Source: Halomonas sp. GFAJ-1
Lineage (GTDB): Bacteria > Pseudomonadota > Gammaproteobacteria > Pseudomonadales > Halomonadaceae
Assembly (NCBI GenBank): GCA_002966495.1
Contig: CP016490.1
Coordinates: 186,001-250,000, forward strand
DNA: 64,000 nt
Direction: 5' to 3'
In this document: piece after piece, positions 1 to 9,612 of the stretch
How the letters are laid out: every line of letters begins with the position of its first letter
Numbering within the stretch: position 1 is the stretch's first letter
Notes under the pieces: generated by a model
Told to the model about the DNA's origin: nothing
Seen by the model: the letters and a program-made list of their open reading frames with translations, nothing else
The model's database searches: none
Program-made: the position numbers and the translations under genes

Positions 1-12
1 TTCCATCGCCAT
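1..12 (-). CDS. 5' end of an unidentified gene running off the left edge
   Basis: An ATG read on the minus strand at 12-10 is preceded by AGGAG (25-21) at eight bases, a good ribosome binding site, and the frame stays open to the window edge (Met-Ala-Met-Glu). Only four codons are visible, so the product cannot be named. It points the same way as the CIA30 gene and eutBC; the 160-base AT-rich gap between suggests its own promoter. Confidence 0.4.
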
Positions 13-59
13 TACCACATCTCCTGTTTGAATACCTTGCAAACATATTTAATAAATCA

Positions 60-78
60 ATATCTATACAAAAGATAT
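60..78. promoter_or_regulatory. AT-rich inverted repeat upstream of the left-edge gene
   Basis: ATATCT (60-65) and AGATAT (73-78) form a short inverted repeat in a strongly AT-rich stretch (about 40-110) just upstream of the partial gene at 12. The position fits a promoter or operator for that gene, but six-base arms are weak and no regulator family can be assigned. Confidence 0.2.
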
Positions 79-175
79 ACATTAATTGTAATTACCACTT
101 GAATCTAGCAGTGCCAGCGACCTAGCGCAATCAACTCGTACTATTTTATTAAAAATACTGGCGTTCCTGCTTATT

Positions 176-670
176 TCAGCTTAGTTCCGTTAGCCTAAAT
201 ACGTAGAGCGCAAACGAACCAGCGGTGCGGTCAGCAATCAAAAAGCCCAGCTGATGGATCGTGTGAGGGTCGAGTGGCGGCGCACTGGTCAGTAGCGTGC
301 CGCGGCGCACGGCTTCAAAGCTATGCCAAGGAAAATCCCACGTTTCCCACTCATCTTTGGTAGGCGTGAACGTTACCCGATAGGCACTGGCGTCTTCTAA
401 TGCAGTACTTTTTAAACGCAGCTGATAGGTGCGACCATCGCCGCGCACCCTAAGCCTTATGCCCTCGCCCTGGGTAAGCAATGGTTCAATGTGATCAGGC
501 TCGCGGCGTACCGAAGCAAAGCCACCGCCGTTTTCCAATGAGACCTCGCCATAAAAGCAGCCTGAGCCTGCTTCAATACGAAACCCACTGTGGGACTCAC
601 CGCCCATTACGCCATCGTCCACGGCATACCAGCGCTGCTGCTCGCTTGGGTCGGTAAAAGTTAACGTCAT
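176..670 (-). CDS. CIA30-family (NDUFAF1-like) protein
   Basis: A 164-residue soluble protein with the galactose-binding-like CIA30 fold. The N-terminal WYAVDDGVMGGESHS stretch and the later GGFASVR segment (about residues 48-54) are typical of bacterial members. The eukaryotic relative is an assembly factor for respiratory complex I; bacterial members, often beside metabolic enzymes, have no settled function. No signal peptide or membrane segment is seen. The ATG is preceded by GAGGAG. It lies downstream of eutC on the same strand with a 63-base gap, so co-transcription with eutBC is possible but not shown. Confidence 0.8.
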   Translation of the reverse strand: MTLTFTDPSEQQRWYAVDDGVMGGESHSGFRIEAGSGCFYGEVSLENGGGFASVRREPDHIEPLLTQGEGIRLRVRGDGRTYQLRLKSTALEDASAYRVTFTPTKDEWETWDFPWHSFEAVRRGTLLTSAPPLDPHTIHQLGFLIADRTAGSFALYVFRLTELS

Positions 671-733
671 GGTGGCTCCTCAAAAGTGGGATATCTAGCG
701 TTTCACTACGGCTTAATGAATGCAACATTGACT

Positions 734-1573
734 TCAATCAGCGACGAGGAAGTTATCCTTAAAACCTGTGGTAACGGCGTCGCCTTCCAGCACGTTATCT
801 TCGCTGCGATCTTTCAACTTTACGCCGGAAAGCCTTAGCTGCCGGGCCTCCTTTAATAGCAATAGCATCCGCCGTGCAGCCTCCTCAGGGTTCAACCCTG
901 CCGGACGGACATTTGAAATACAGTTTCGCCGGTCATCTTTCAGACCCACTTCAGGCGCCCAGGTCATATACAACCCGAGGCTATCGGGGGAGCTTAATCC
1001 TGGGCGTTCGCCAATCATCACCAGCACCGCATCGGCGTTAAGCAGCGCACCCACTTCATCGCCAATGGCGACACGGCCCTGCTCGACAAAGGTTAAGGGT
1101 GCGAGCTGCCACGCTTGCTGATCACTTTCAAAGGCGCGATACAGCGCAGTAAGCAACGGCGCGCTGTTCTGCTGCACCGCCAGTGCGGAAAGCCCATCGA
1201 CAATCACCACCGCCAAATCGAAGCGCTGACCTGACTCGGCGGCTTGCTGCAGCTGCTCCCGCGACGGCTCGCTTAAGCGTCGGCCATAGTCGGGCCGCTG
1301 TAGATAAGTAGCGCGATCCTTTGCAAGCGTGTGTAAGCGAATAGGCGACGCAGTGAGGTTAAGCGTGTCGGTTAGCGCTGCCTCTAAGGCTTCACCATCA
1401 AGTGCACAGTGAACGGCATCCTGGGCTTGAGCGTGGGCCAGCTGAAACGCTAATAGCTTGCTGGTGGGTAGACTAACCCCAGCGCGTCCAAGGCCAATCC
1501 GCGCATCGGTAAAGGCGCTCAATCGCTCCCAAGGATTTTCCACCACGATGGGGGATAAGGGTTTATGCACCAT
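734..1573 (-). CDS. eutC: Ethanolamine ammonia-lyase small subunit
   Basis: Small (light) subunit of the adenosylcobalamin-dependent lyase that splits ethanolamine into acetaldehyde and ammonia. The frame is open to 1633, but homologues start near the VENPWERLSAFTDARIGLGR region, so I take the ATG at 1573, giving 279 residues. Family landmarks are the RIGLGRAG start, the PDYGRRL segment and VMIGERPGLSSPDSLGLYMTW near residue 190. The gene overlaps the end of eutB by 11 bases, which fits translational coupling and equal subunit supply. No carboxysome-like shell genes, eutA reactivase or aldehyde dehydrogenase are visible, so this is the simple cytosolic form. Confidence 0.95.
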   Translation of the reverse strand: MVHKPLSPIVVENPWERLSAFTDARIGLGRAGVSLPTSKLLAFQLAHAQAQDAVHCALDGEALEAALTDTLNLTASPIRLHTLAKDRATYLQRPDYGRRLSEPSREQLQQAAESGQRFDLAVVIVDGLSALAVQQNSAPLLTALYRAFESDQQAWQLAPLTFVEQGRVAIGDEVGALLNADAVLVMIGERPGLSSPDSLGLYMTWAPEVGLKDDRRNCISNVRPAGLNPEEAARRMLLLLKEARQLRLSGVKLKDRSEDNVLEGDAVTTGFKDNFLVAD

Positions 1574-2978
1574 GGCTCGGCTCCTTAGGCAGGTGACGCA
1601 GGCTGTTCGCAAAGGCGGTGGGGAGTTGGTCATTCAGCCGATACGTACTGACATCCTGGAAAATCTGCATGTCCACCAACCAGCGCTCAAATTCGGGCGC
1701 TGCTTTCAGCCCCAGTACGCGCCGCGCATAAAGCGCGTCATGAAAAGAAGTGGTTTGGTAGTTGAGCATAATGTCGTCAGAGCCGGGGATGCCCATAATG
1801 AAGTTACAGCCCGCTACGCCGAGTAGCGTCAGAAGGTTATCCATATCGTTTTGATCGGCCTCAGCGTGGTTGGTGTAGCAAACGTCGCAACCCATAGGCA
1901 CCCCTAACAGCTTGCCGCAGAAGTGATCCTCAAGCCCCGCCCGAGTGATCTCTTTACCGTCGAATAAATACTCAGGGCCAATAAAGCCCACCACGGTATT
2001 CACCAGCAGCGGATTGAACTTGCGCGCCACGGCGTAGGCACGGGCTTCACAGGTTTGCTGATCAAGGCCGTGGTGGGCATCGGCAGACAGCGAGCTGCCC
2101 TGGCCGGTTTCGAAATACATCACATTGCGCCCAACCGTGCCGCGATTGAGCGACTGCGCCGCTGCCTCAGCTTCAGCTAGGGTGTTTAAATCGAACCCGA
2201 AACTGCGGTTGGTGGCTTCGGTACCGCCAATGGATTGGAAGACCAGATCGACTGGTGCGCCCTGCTCAATCGCTTCTAACGTGTTCGTCACATGGGTAAG
2301 CACACAGGATTGGGTGGGGATTTGATACTTCTGAATGACGTCACCCATCAGACGCATTAGCTTGATGCTCTGGGCAACGTTATCAGTAGCAGGATTGATA
2401 CCAATGACCGCGTCGCCACTGCCATACAGCAAGCCATCCAGAATACTGGCGGCAATCCCGGTGACATCATCGGTAGGATGATTGGGCTGAAGCCGTGTAG
2501 AGAGCCGCCCCGGCAGCCCAATCGTATTGCGGAACGCAGTCGTTACTTGGCACTTTTTGGCCACCAAAATCAGATCCTGATTGCGCATCAGCTTGCTCAC
2601 CGCGGCAGCCATTTCGGGTGTAATGCCGGGACGAACAGCAGTGAGCACCTCGCACGTGGCGTGGTCAGACAGCAACCAGTTGCGGAAATCTCCCACGGTT
2701 AGATGCTTTAGCGGCGCAAAAGCGTCGATATCGTGGTCATCGATAATCAACCGGGTAATTTCATCCTGCTCATAAGGTATCAGAACATCATTTAAGAACG
2801 TCGTGAGCGGCAGCTCGGCAAGCACCATTTGCGCCACCACCCGCTCCTCCGAGGATTCAGCCATCACCCCCGCCAAACGGTCACCGGAACGGGGCGGCGT
2901 GGCCTTAGCCATTAATTCCGCTAAATTGGAAAAACGGTAGCTACGCTCTCCCAACGTGGTGTGATAACACTGTGACAT
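1563..2978 (-). CDS. eutB: Ethanolamine ammonia-lyase large subunit
   Basis: Catalytic heavy subunit, 471 residues, a TIM-barrel protein that binds ethanolamine and, with EutC, the cobalamin cofactor. Length and sequence match the family throughout, including the segments LVAKKCQVTTAF, DAVIGINPATDN and YFETGQGSSLSADAHHG. The ATG at 2978 is preceded by GAGGGTG. It leads the eutB-eutC pair and is divergent from a methyltransferase; the 106-base gap holds a near-perfect palindrome (3034-3054) that could control both. Ethanolamine use as a nitrogen and carbon source is the expected role. Confidence 0.97.
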   Translation of the reverse strand: MSQCYHTTLGERSYRFSNLAELMAKATPPRSGDRLAGVMAESSEERVVAQMVLAELPLTTFLNDVLIPYEQDEITRLIIDDHDIDAFAPLKHLTVGDFRNWLLSDHATCEVLTAVRPGITPEMAAAVSKLMRNQDLILVAKKCQVTTAFRNTIGLPGRLSTRLQPNHPTDDVTGIAASILDGLLYGSGDAVIGINPATDNVAQSIKLMRLMGDVIQKYQIPTQSCVLTHVTNTLEAIEQGAPVDLVFQSIGGTEATNRSFGFDLNTLAEAEAAAQSLNRGTVGRNVMYFETGQGSSLSADAHHGLDQQTCEARAYAVARKFNPLLVNTVVGFIGPEYLFDGKEITRAGLEDHFCGKLLGVPMGCDVCYTNHAEADQNDMDNLLTLLGVAGCNFIMGIPGSDDIMLNYQTTSFHDALYARRVLGLKAAPEFERWLVDMQIFQDVSTYRLNDQLPTAFANSLRHLPKEPSHGA

Positions 2979-3033
2979 CGCATCACCCTCATATTAGCTA
3001 TGCTGATAGGCATGGGTGACTTTCAAGTTAGCC

Positions 3034-3054
3034 GCTGATGTGCTGCACGTCAGC
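3034..3054. promoter_or_regulatory. Near-perfect palindrome between eutB and methyltransferase gene
   Basis: GCTGATGTGC (3034-3043), one central base, then GCACGTCAGC (3045-3054): ten-base arms with a single mismatch. It sits 55 bases upstream of the eutB start and 30 bases upstream of the divergent methyltransferase start. A tight palindrome in a divergent promoter gap suggests a dimeric repressor or activator site. The regulator is not identifiable from the window. Confidence 0.5.
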
Positions 3055-3084
3055 CGTTAAAATAAGTGGGAGCTAAGAAGTAAG

Positions 3085-3699
3085 ATGATAAATACAACAG
3101 CTTGGAATCGACTTCGCTATACCGTCTACGCCCCACTGTATGACCTTGTGGCCACCAAAGCGTTTTGTAAGCCGCGACGCATGGCCCTTGGCCAAGTCGA
3201 CTGGGAGCCAGGCATGCGCGTTTTATTAGTAGGCGCAGGCACAGGCTTAGACTTGCCGTATTTGCCCCATGAGCTAGAAACACATTTGACCGACTTAACG
3301 CCCGCCATGGTAAAGCGTGCACGAGAACGGGCAGAAAAAGCGAGGCGGGATGTAGAGTGCCGAGTCATGGACGCCGCTGCGCTAGAGTACCCGGACGAAC
3401 ATTTCGACGTGGTAGTGATGCATCTTATCCTCGCGGTAATGCCCCACCCAGAACAGGGGCTGGCAGAAGCTAACCGAGTGCTGAAGCCGGACGGTCAACT
3501 ATGCGTGATGGACAAATTTCAGCCAGATGCTCAACCTGCTGGGCCAAGCAGGCGGGCGCTAAACGCCTTCACCTCGTTTATCGCTACCGATATCACACGC
3601 CAGGCCGCGCCTCTTATACAACAGGCTGGCTTTACCATTCAGCGCGACGAACCGGTGCTTATGAAGGGTTTATTCCGCGCCCTGCTGGCGACAAAATAA
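3085..3699 (+). CDS. Class I SAM-dependent methyltransferase
   Basis: 204 residues. The SAM-binding glycine loop is VLLVGAGTGLDL (about residues 46-57), followed by an acidic strand end, CRVMDAAALEYPDEHFDVVVMH (motifs II/III) and VLKPDGQLCVMDKF (motif post-III). This is the UbiE/phosphatidylethanolamine-methyltransferase type of fold. The N-terminus AWNRLRYTVYAPLYD resembles small lipid or quinone methyltransferases, but the substrate cannot be fixed. It is single and divergent from eutB. Translation starts at ATG 3085 with only a weak upstream GGGAG. Confidence 0.75.
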   Translation: MINTTAWNRLRYTVYAPLYDLVATKAFCKPRRMALGQVDWEPGMRVLLVGAGTGLDLPYLPHELETHLTDLTPAMVKRARERAEKARRDVECRVMDAAALEYPDEHFDVVVMHLILAVMPHPEQGLAEANRVLKPDGQLCVMDKFQPDAQPAGPSRRALNAFTSFIATDITRQAAPLIQQAGFTIQRDEPVLMKGLFRALLATK

Positions 3700-3853
3700 G
3701 CCTTACTAAGCTATTTGTTAGCTAGCGTGTTCAGAAAACCTGCATTTTAATCCGCACTTTTAGTACAATCACCCTGAGCGCGTAAAACATTGGTACAACC
3801 AGCTGTTTCGCTATTTATACGCGTCGCCTATCAGCCAATACTCAAGGTGCTCT

Positions 3854-4129
3854 ATGCCTAAAGCTGCTGTGAAACGCTTTCGTCGCTTACCTGAAGAAGA
3901 GCAATCCCGCGTCATTGAGATGGCCTGGGAAGACCGCACACCGTTTGAAGCCATCGAAGGGCTGTTTGGGCTGGGCGAACCGGATGTAATTGAAGTGATG
4001 CGCCACCAGCTGAAACCTGCTTCATTTCGGCTATGGCGTAAACGCGTCACCGGCCGTGCCACCAAACATACCGCGTTGCGCTCACCCGATGTATTGCGGG
4101 GCTACTGCCCCACACAATATAAGCGCTAA
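3854..4129 (+). CDS. TIGR03643-type (DUF2805) small conserved protein
   Basis: 91 residues with the family's characteristic order: RLPEEEQSRVIEMAWEDRTPFEAI, then FGLGEPDVIEVMR and LKPASFRLWRKRVTGR, then a basic tail. The helical pattern looks like a helix-turn-helix-sized domain, but no function is established for the family. It is preceded by AAGGTG. It lies 113 bases upstream of the metal GTPase gene; the Zur-like box is in between, so the two are probably not one transcript. Confidence 0.8.
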   Translation: MPKAAVKRFRRLPEEEQSRVIEMAWEDRTPFEAIEGLFGLGEPDVIEVMRHQLKPASFRLWRKRVTGRATKHTALRSPDVLRGYCPTQYKR

Positions 4130-4196
4130 TGACGCCAGCCAGCACAGCCTTATACAGCGGTCATCAAAACAGAACTTTCTTAAGACGCCTCTTTAT

Positions 4197-4216
4197 TGTT
4201 ATATTATCTCATAACA
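4197..4216. promoter_or_regulatory. Probable Zur (zinc uptake regulator) operator
   Basis: The 20-base stretch TGTTATATTATCTCATAACA carries outer arms TGTTAT/ATAACA. Its first 15 bases match the gammaproteobacterial Zur consensus TGTTATAATATAACA (written from memory) at 12 positions; an overlapping 15-mer ending at 4216 matches at 11. It lies 27 bases before the start of a zigA-type GTPase, a gene commonly repressed by Zur. It probably overlaps the promoter. Confidence 0.65.
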
Positions 4217-4242
4217 TAAGACCGTTTTGAGGTGTACTCGCA

Positions 4243-5469
<1,227 letters not shown>

Positions 5470-5496
5470 CGTACCGCGCCTACCCAAGCCTGCATC

Positions 5497-7515
5497 CTAA
5501 TCGTTGCCGTGACCTACATTCGCCATATAACCCTGCGCCCACTCGCGCACCTCGGGGTAGGCGCGCCGTTCAAAGACCGCGAAGCCGTTAAGAGTACGGG
5601 CTTTGAGCGGGGTGAAAATCGGCATGGTTAAGCCGCACAGAAAATGCGCCAGCCGCTGGGCATTGGGCGGCTGGCCGAACTGTTCGATATGACGCTCAAT
5701 CAGCGGCATGGCGTAGCGCTGAAAATCCAAGTCGCTTAATACGGGCTGCGGCGGTGCATCGGGCAGCCGCACGGGGCGACCATAACACACTGAACAGTGC
5801 CCGCAGCGCCCCTGTTCGGTGTGGGCTGGCGCATTAAAGGTGGCATCACCAAAGTGCTCGGCCAGTCGACGCGTCAGACAGCTCTCAGACTCAAACAGCG
5901 CCAGCATCGACTGCAGCCGGTCAATTTCAATACGTTCACGACTGAGGCAGTCGTCATACAGCTGGTTCGCCAGCGTCTCAATGGCAAAACCGGGCTGACA
6001 CACCTCATAAACATCAGTCATCCGCTTGCCTTCCAGTGTTAGCCAGCCTTTATCCTGAAAATACTCTAACGCGGTGATCACACGAGCCCGCGAAGCATCA
6101 ATCTGCTGCGCCTGCCCCGCCTGGTGTAGGCGCTCAAAATCCACCGTGCCCCAAGTGCGGGCAATCGGAATGTTATCGACAACAAGGCGTACAAAAGCAG
6201 CACGCTCGCCTTCAAAACGGCCCACCAACTCATTAGGCTCAAGATGATAGCGCAGCCGATATTCGGCGAGAAACGCAAAGCGCGGGGCAATAATGCCGTG
6301 CATCTCCAGCCTCACCAGCAGTGTTTTTAGCGGCAGCAGGCGAATATTGGTATCCCGGGAAAGCGTAGTCAGCAGCACTTCCCACTGCTGATCTGAAGCG
6401 CTGCCTGCAGCAGCAATCTCTTCCAGCAGACGGTAGATACCCGCGTATTCAGGGGTGTCGCCATAAACGAAGTTCTCCAGCACCCGCAGGCCATCACGAC
6501 CAGCCATGGTCAGACAGGTGGAAGGCTGGCCGTCGCGCCCCGCTCGGCCAATCTCCTGGCTGTAGTTCTCGATGGATTTGGGCAGGTCATAGTGCACCAC
6601 GTTGCGAATATCGCCCTTATCGATGCCCATCCCGAAGGCGATAGTCGCCACGATGCAGGGCGACTCGCCGCCCATAAATTGGCGCTGGATCTCATCGCGG
6701 CGGCCTGAATCTAGCCCTGCGTGGTAGGCCTGGGCGGCAATTCCCTGAGCCGCCAATGCCTTCGCCACCTGCTCGGCGGTTTGCTGCAGGGTGACATAGA
6801 TAATCGTCGGCGCCTCAAAGCCTGGCTGCATCTGCGGTTTCAGCCAGTTGATCAGCTTCTGCTGACGATCCTCCATGGCCGGTGCCACCAGCAGTTCAAG
6901 ATTGGGACGGTAAAAACCGGTGGTGATGACGTTATCCGGCGCGATAGCAAACTTCTCGCCCATATCGGCAATCACCGTGGGCGTTGCGGTGGCGGTGAGC
7001 AGTAGCACCTGGGGAATGGCAAAATCACGCTGGTAGTCCGGCAGCTTCAAATAGTCGGGACGAAAGTTATGCCCCCACTCGGAGAGGCAGTGGGCTTCAT
7101 CGACTACCAGTAGCGATATCTGTACTTGGCGCAAAAAATGGCGAAAGCGCTCGTTTTTAAGCCGCTCCACCGAGATCATCAGGATTTTCAGCTCGCCGCT
7201 TTTAGCGCGCTCCATCACATCGCGGGTGGTGTCTCGGTCTTGGGTGGAGTCGATGCTGGCCGCCGCCACACCGTGGCGGGTTAGAAACACGAGCTGATCC
7301 TGCATTAGCGCCAATAGCGGCGACACTACCAGGGTTAAATGCGGCAGGTGCAGCGCTGGAAGCTGGTAGCACAATGATTTACCCGCGCCGGTGGCGAAAA
7401 TCGCCGCCGTAGAGTGCCCTTCCAGCACCCTGGACACCACCGCCTGCTGGCCGCCGCGAAAGCCGTCGAAACCGAATACGCCTTTCAGCGTTTGCTGGGG
7501 TGATGTAGAGCACAT
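5497..7515 (-). CDS. recQ: RecQ-family ATP-dependent DNA helicase
   Basis: A 672-residue superfamily 2 helicase. Visible motifs: FRGGQQAVV (motif 0, residue 20), ATGAGKS (Walker A), VVDEAHCLSEWGHNFRPDY (DEAH box and aromatic-rich loop), LLTATAT (III), and QEIGRAGRDG (VI). A cysteine set near residues 560-610 (SCLTRRL, then CGHCSVC) fits the RecQ zinc domain. The C-terminus does not look like a standard HRDC domain, so this may be a RecQ-like paralogue rather than the E. coli RecQ equivalent. It is the last gene of the truC-tcdA-DUF1653-recQ run, 28 bases after DUF1653. Confidence 0.88.
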   Translation of the reverse strand: MCSTSPQQTLKGVFGFDGFRGGQQAVVSRVLEGHSTAAIFATGAGKSLCYQLPALHLPHLTLVVSPLLALMQDQLVFLTRHGVAAASIDSTQDRDTTRDVMERAKSGELKILMISVERLKNERFRHFLRQVQISLLVVDEAHCLSEWGHNFRPDYLKLPDYQRDFAIPQVLLLTATATPTVIADMGEKFAIAPDNVITTGFYRPNLELLVAPAMEDRQQKLINWLKPQMQPGFEAPTIIYVTLQQTAEQVAKALAAQGIAAQAYHAGLDSGRRDEIQRQFMGGESPCIVATIAFGMGIDKGDIRNVVHYDLPKSIENYSQEIGRAGRDGQPSTCLTMAGRDGLRVLENFVYGDTPEYAGIYRLLEEIAAAGSASDQQWEVLLTTLSRDTNIRLLPLKTLLVRLEMHGIIAPRFAFLAEYRLRYHLEPNELVGRFEGERAAFVRLVVDNIPIARTWGTVDFERLHQAGQAQQIDASRARVITALEYFQDKGWLTLEGKRMTDVYEVCQPGFAIETLANQLYDDCLSRERIEIDRLQSMLALFESESCLTRRLAEHFGDATFNAPAHTEQGRCGHCSVCYGRPVRLPDAPPQPVLSDLDFQRYAMPLIERHIEQFGQPPNAQRLAHFLCGLTMPIFTPLKARTLNGFAVFERRAYPEVREWAQGYMANVGHGND

Positions 7516-7543
7516 AACAGATCCTTATGAAGAAAGCAGAGGC

Positions 7544-7762
7544 TTAAAACGCCTTCTCCAACGCAAAGCGCGGCTGTGTGCGGCCCTCTTTGGTGACGCT
7601 TTCGGTAAACATTGTCAGCGGGCGCACCCAGAGGCCGTAGTTGCCGTAGAGCGCACGATAGACCACCAGCGGCTCTTCGCTTTCGCTGTGCTGGGCGGTG
7701 CCCATCACTTCGTACAAATTGCCTTTGTAGTGGCGGTATATACCGGGAACGGGCGTGGTCAT
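7544..7762 (-). CDS. DUF1653 small protein
   Basis: 72 residues with the DUF1653 signature: PGIYRHYKGNLYEVMGTAQHSESEEPLVVYRALYG, then the WVRPLTMFTE block. These are small beta-rich proteins of unknown function. It overlaps the end of tcdA by four bases (7759-7762), so it is probably translated by coupling. The tail after MFTESV is not conserved-looking. Confidence 0.88.
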   Translation of the reverse strand: MTTPVPGIYRHYKGNLYEVMGTAQHSESEEPLVVYRALYGNYGLWVRPLTMFTESVTKEGRTQPRFALEKAF

Positions 7763-8637
7763 TCGCTTTCCTTGTCAGTGGTATTTGCAGCGGCTGGCTG
7801 ATTGGCTTTTTTGGCGAGGCGCTCTAGCACCTTTGACGCGGCGACAAAGCCAAAGGTGCCGGTTAAAAAGGTGGCGGCGCCAAAACCTGAGGCGCAGTCC
7901 AAGCGTGTGGCATCGCCGCTGCCAGGCTTCTGCAGACACACTTCACCGTCTGCGCCGGGATAGATCAACTGCTCGTCGGAGTAGACACACTCCACCGAGA
8001 AGCGCCGCTTGGGATTGCGGGAGAAGCCGTAGTCCCGGCGCAGCCGCGAGCGCACTTTGGATAGCAGCGGGTCGTGCTCGGTGCGGGTCAAGTCCGCCAC
8101 CTGAATACGCGTGGGGTCGGTTTGCCCGCCCGCCGCGCCGGTCACGGTAATCGGAATTTTGCGCCGTTTGCACCAAGCGATCAGCGCAGCCTTGGCAATC
8201 ACGCTGTCGATGGCATCCACCACATGATCGACATCGTCGGGAATCCGTTCAGCCAGGTTGGTGGGGGTCACGAAGGCAGTATCCGCCACGATCTCGATTT
8301 CCGGCGCAATCAAACGACAGCGCTCAGCTAGCACATCAACCTTAGGCTGACCAATGGTGCCATCCAGCGCATGGAGCTGCCGGTTAACGTTGGAAACACA
8401 CACATCGTCCAGGTCGATCAGCGTCAGCTTGCCAATGCCCGAACGCGCCAGGGCCTCCACCGTCCAGCTACCCACCCCACCCACCCCAACCACCGCCACA
8501 TGGGCATGACGAAATGCGCTGGCAGCACGCTGGCCGTAAAGGCGGCGAATCCCGCCAAAGCGAAAGTCGTAATCCCCCGAGACTGGCATTGGCTCGTTGG
8601 AAGGTTCAACTGCGGGCATAGGAATAGACTCACTCAT
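7759..8637 (-). CDS. tcdA: tRNA threonylcarbamoyladenosine dehydratase
   Basis: 292-residue E1-like enzyme (also CsdL/YgdL) that uses ATP to cyclise t6A37 in tRNA to ct6A. The Rossmann ATP-binding loop is GVGGVGSW (residues 51-58), followed by LIDLDDVCVSNVNRQLHAL, the ThiF/MoeB-type nucleotide and arginine region, and DAIDSVIAKAALIAWC. A hydrophobic C-terminal helix, FGAATFLTGTFGFVAASKV, resembles the membrane-associating tail of the family. About 18 N-terminal residues are poorly conserved, and the true start could be the internal Met before PVSGDYDFRFGG. It overlaps truC by four bases upstream and DUF1653 by four downstream. Confidence 0.93.
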   Translation of the reverse strand: MSESIPMPAVEPSNEPMPVSGDYDFRFGGIRRLYGQRAASAFRHAHVAVVGVGGVGSWTVEALARSGIGKLTLIDLDDVCVSNVNRQLHALDGTIGQPKVDVLAERCRLIAPEIEIVADTAFVTPTNLAERIPDDVDHVVDAIDSVIAKAALIAWCKRRKIPITVTGAAGGQTDPTRIQVADLTRTEHDPLLSKVRSRLRRDYGFSRNPKRRFSVECVYSDEQLIYPGADGEVCLQKPGSGDATRLDCASGFGAATFLTGTFGFVAASKVLERLAKKANQPAAANTTDKESE

Positions 8638-9407
8638 AGTGCTTGGAGGGCTGAAGGCGTTTTCTGTGGCGGCGTGCGAATACTATCCAGCGGCAAATGC
8701 CCCGCCCAGCCAAGGTGATTAAACAGCGCGGTCATGGTGTCATCCAGGGCGCAGCTTAATTGTACGCGCTTATCGAGCAGCGGATGGTCAAAGGCCAAGT
8801 AGGTAGCCGCCAGCAGTAAACGTGGCGCCCCCAGCTGTTCGGCGAAAAAGCGGTTGTGAACACTTTTACCGTGCTTGGCATCGCCAATAATCGGGTAGCC
8901 TCGCCGCGAAAGGTGGCGACGAATTTGATGGCGGCGGCCAGTCAGTGGCCGTGCCTCTACCAGCGAGTAGCGCGCAACTTGGTAGCGGTCAACCTGCACA
9001 GGTAGTTCGACACTATCCAGGCGGCGTATATCGGTCATCGCCGGCATGGCAGGCATTTCGGCTTTAGGTCGCGTGCCGTCCTCTTCCCGCAGGGGGTAAT
9101 CCAAACGCTCGCTCTCCGGCGCTTTGCCGCGCACTACTGCCAAATAGCGCTTTTCCACTTGGCGCTCACTAAACGCCTCACTGAGCAGGCTAGCCACCGT
9201 TGAAGAGAGCGCAAATACAATAACGCCCGATGTTGGCCGATCTAACCGATGAACGGGATAGACCCGTTTGCCAAGCTGATCTCGCAAACGCTGGAGTAGA
9301 AATTCTGTTTCGCCACGCGCCAGTGCCGAGCGATGCACTAACAGCCCTGACGGCTTATGCACTGCAACGAGATACTCATCCTGATAGAGGATGTTGAGTG
9401 GCGTCAT
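8634..9407 (-). CDS. truC: tRNA pseudouridine(65) synthase TruC
   Basis: RluA-type pseudouridine synthase, 257 residues from the chosen ATG at 9407 (GGGGAG four bases upstream); the frame is open to a TTG at 9422. The start NILYQDEYLVAVHKPSGLLVHRS is the TruC pattern. The catalytic block is HRLDRPTSG with Asp at about residue 56, followed by the family's RTHQIR-equivalent GRRHQIRRHL. It modifies U65 of tRNA. Being first in the operon with tcdA puts two tRNA-modification genes together. Confidence 0.92.
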   Translation of the reverse strand: MTPLNILYQDEYLVAVHKPSGLLVHRSALARGETEFLLQRLRDQLGKRVYPVHRLDRPTSGVIVFALSSTVASLLSEAFSERQVEKRYLAVVRGKAPESERLDYPLREEDGTRPKAEMPAMPAMTDIRRLDSVELPVQVDRYQVARYSLVEARPLTGRRHQIRRHLSRRGYPIIGDAKHGKSVHNRFFAEQLGAPRLLLAATYLAFDHPLLDKRVQLSCALDDTMTALFNHLGWAGHLPLDSIRTPPQKTPSALQAL

Positions 9408-9612
9408 AACGCTCCCCGGCAATTGCTAATAAATAATGGCTAATGAAAAAGCAGCTAATAAGCAGTCGCTAACCATCTAAACAGGACGCTATTGTCGCGG
9501 CTAGGCCGTGAGATGTCATCAATCGGTTGGCTGGCAGAGTTGTTCGCTGGCAGCTACCTTAAATAAGCAACGCTAACGTCGCGTTTCCATGGATTAGGAA
9601 GGAGAAGTTTTT

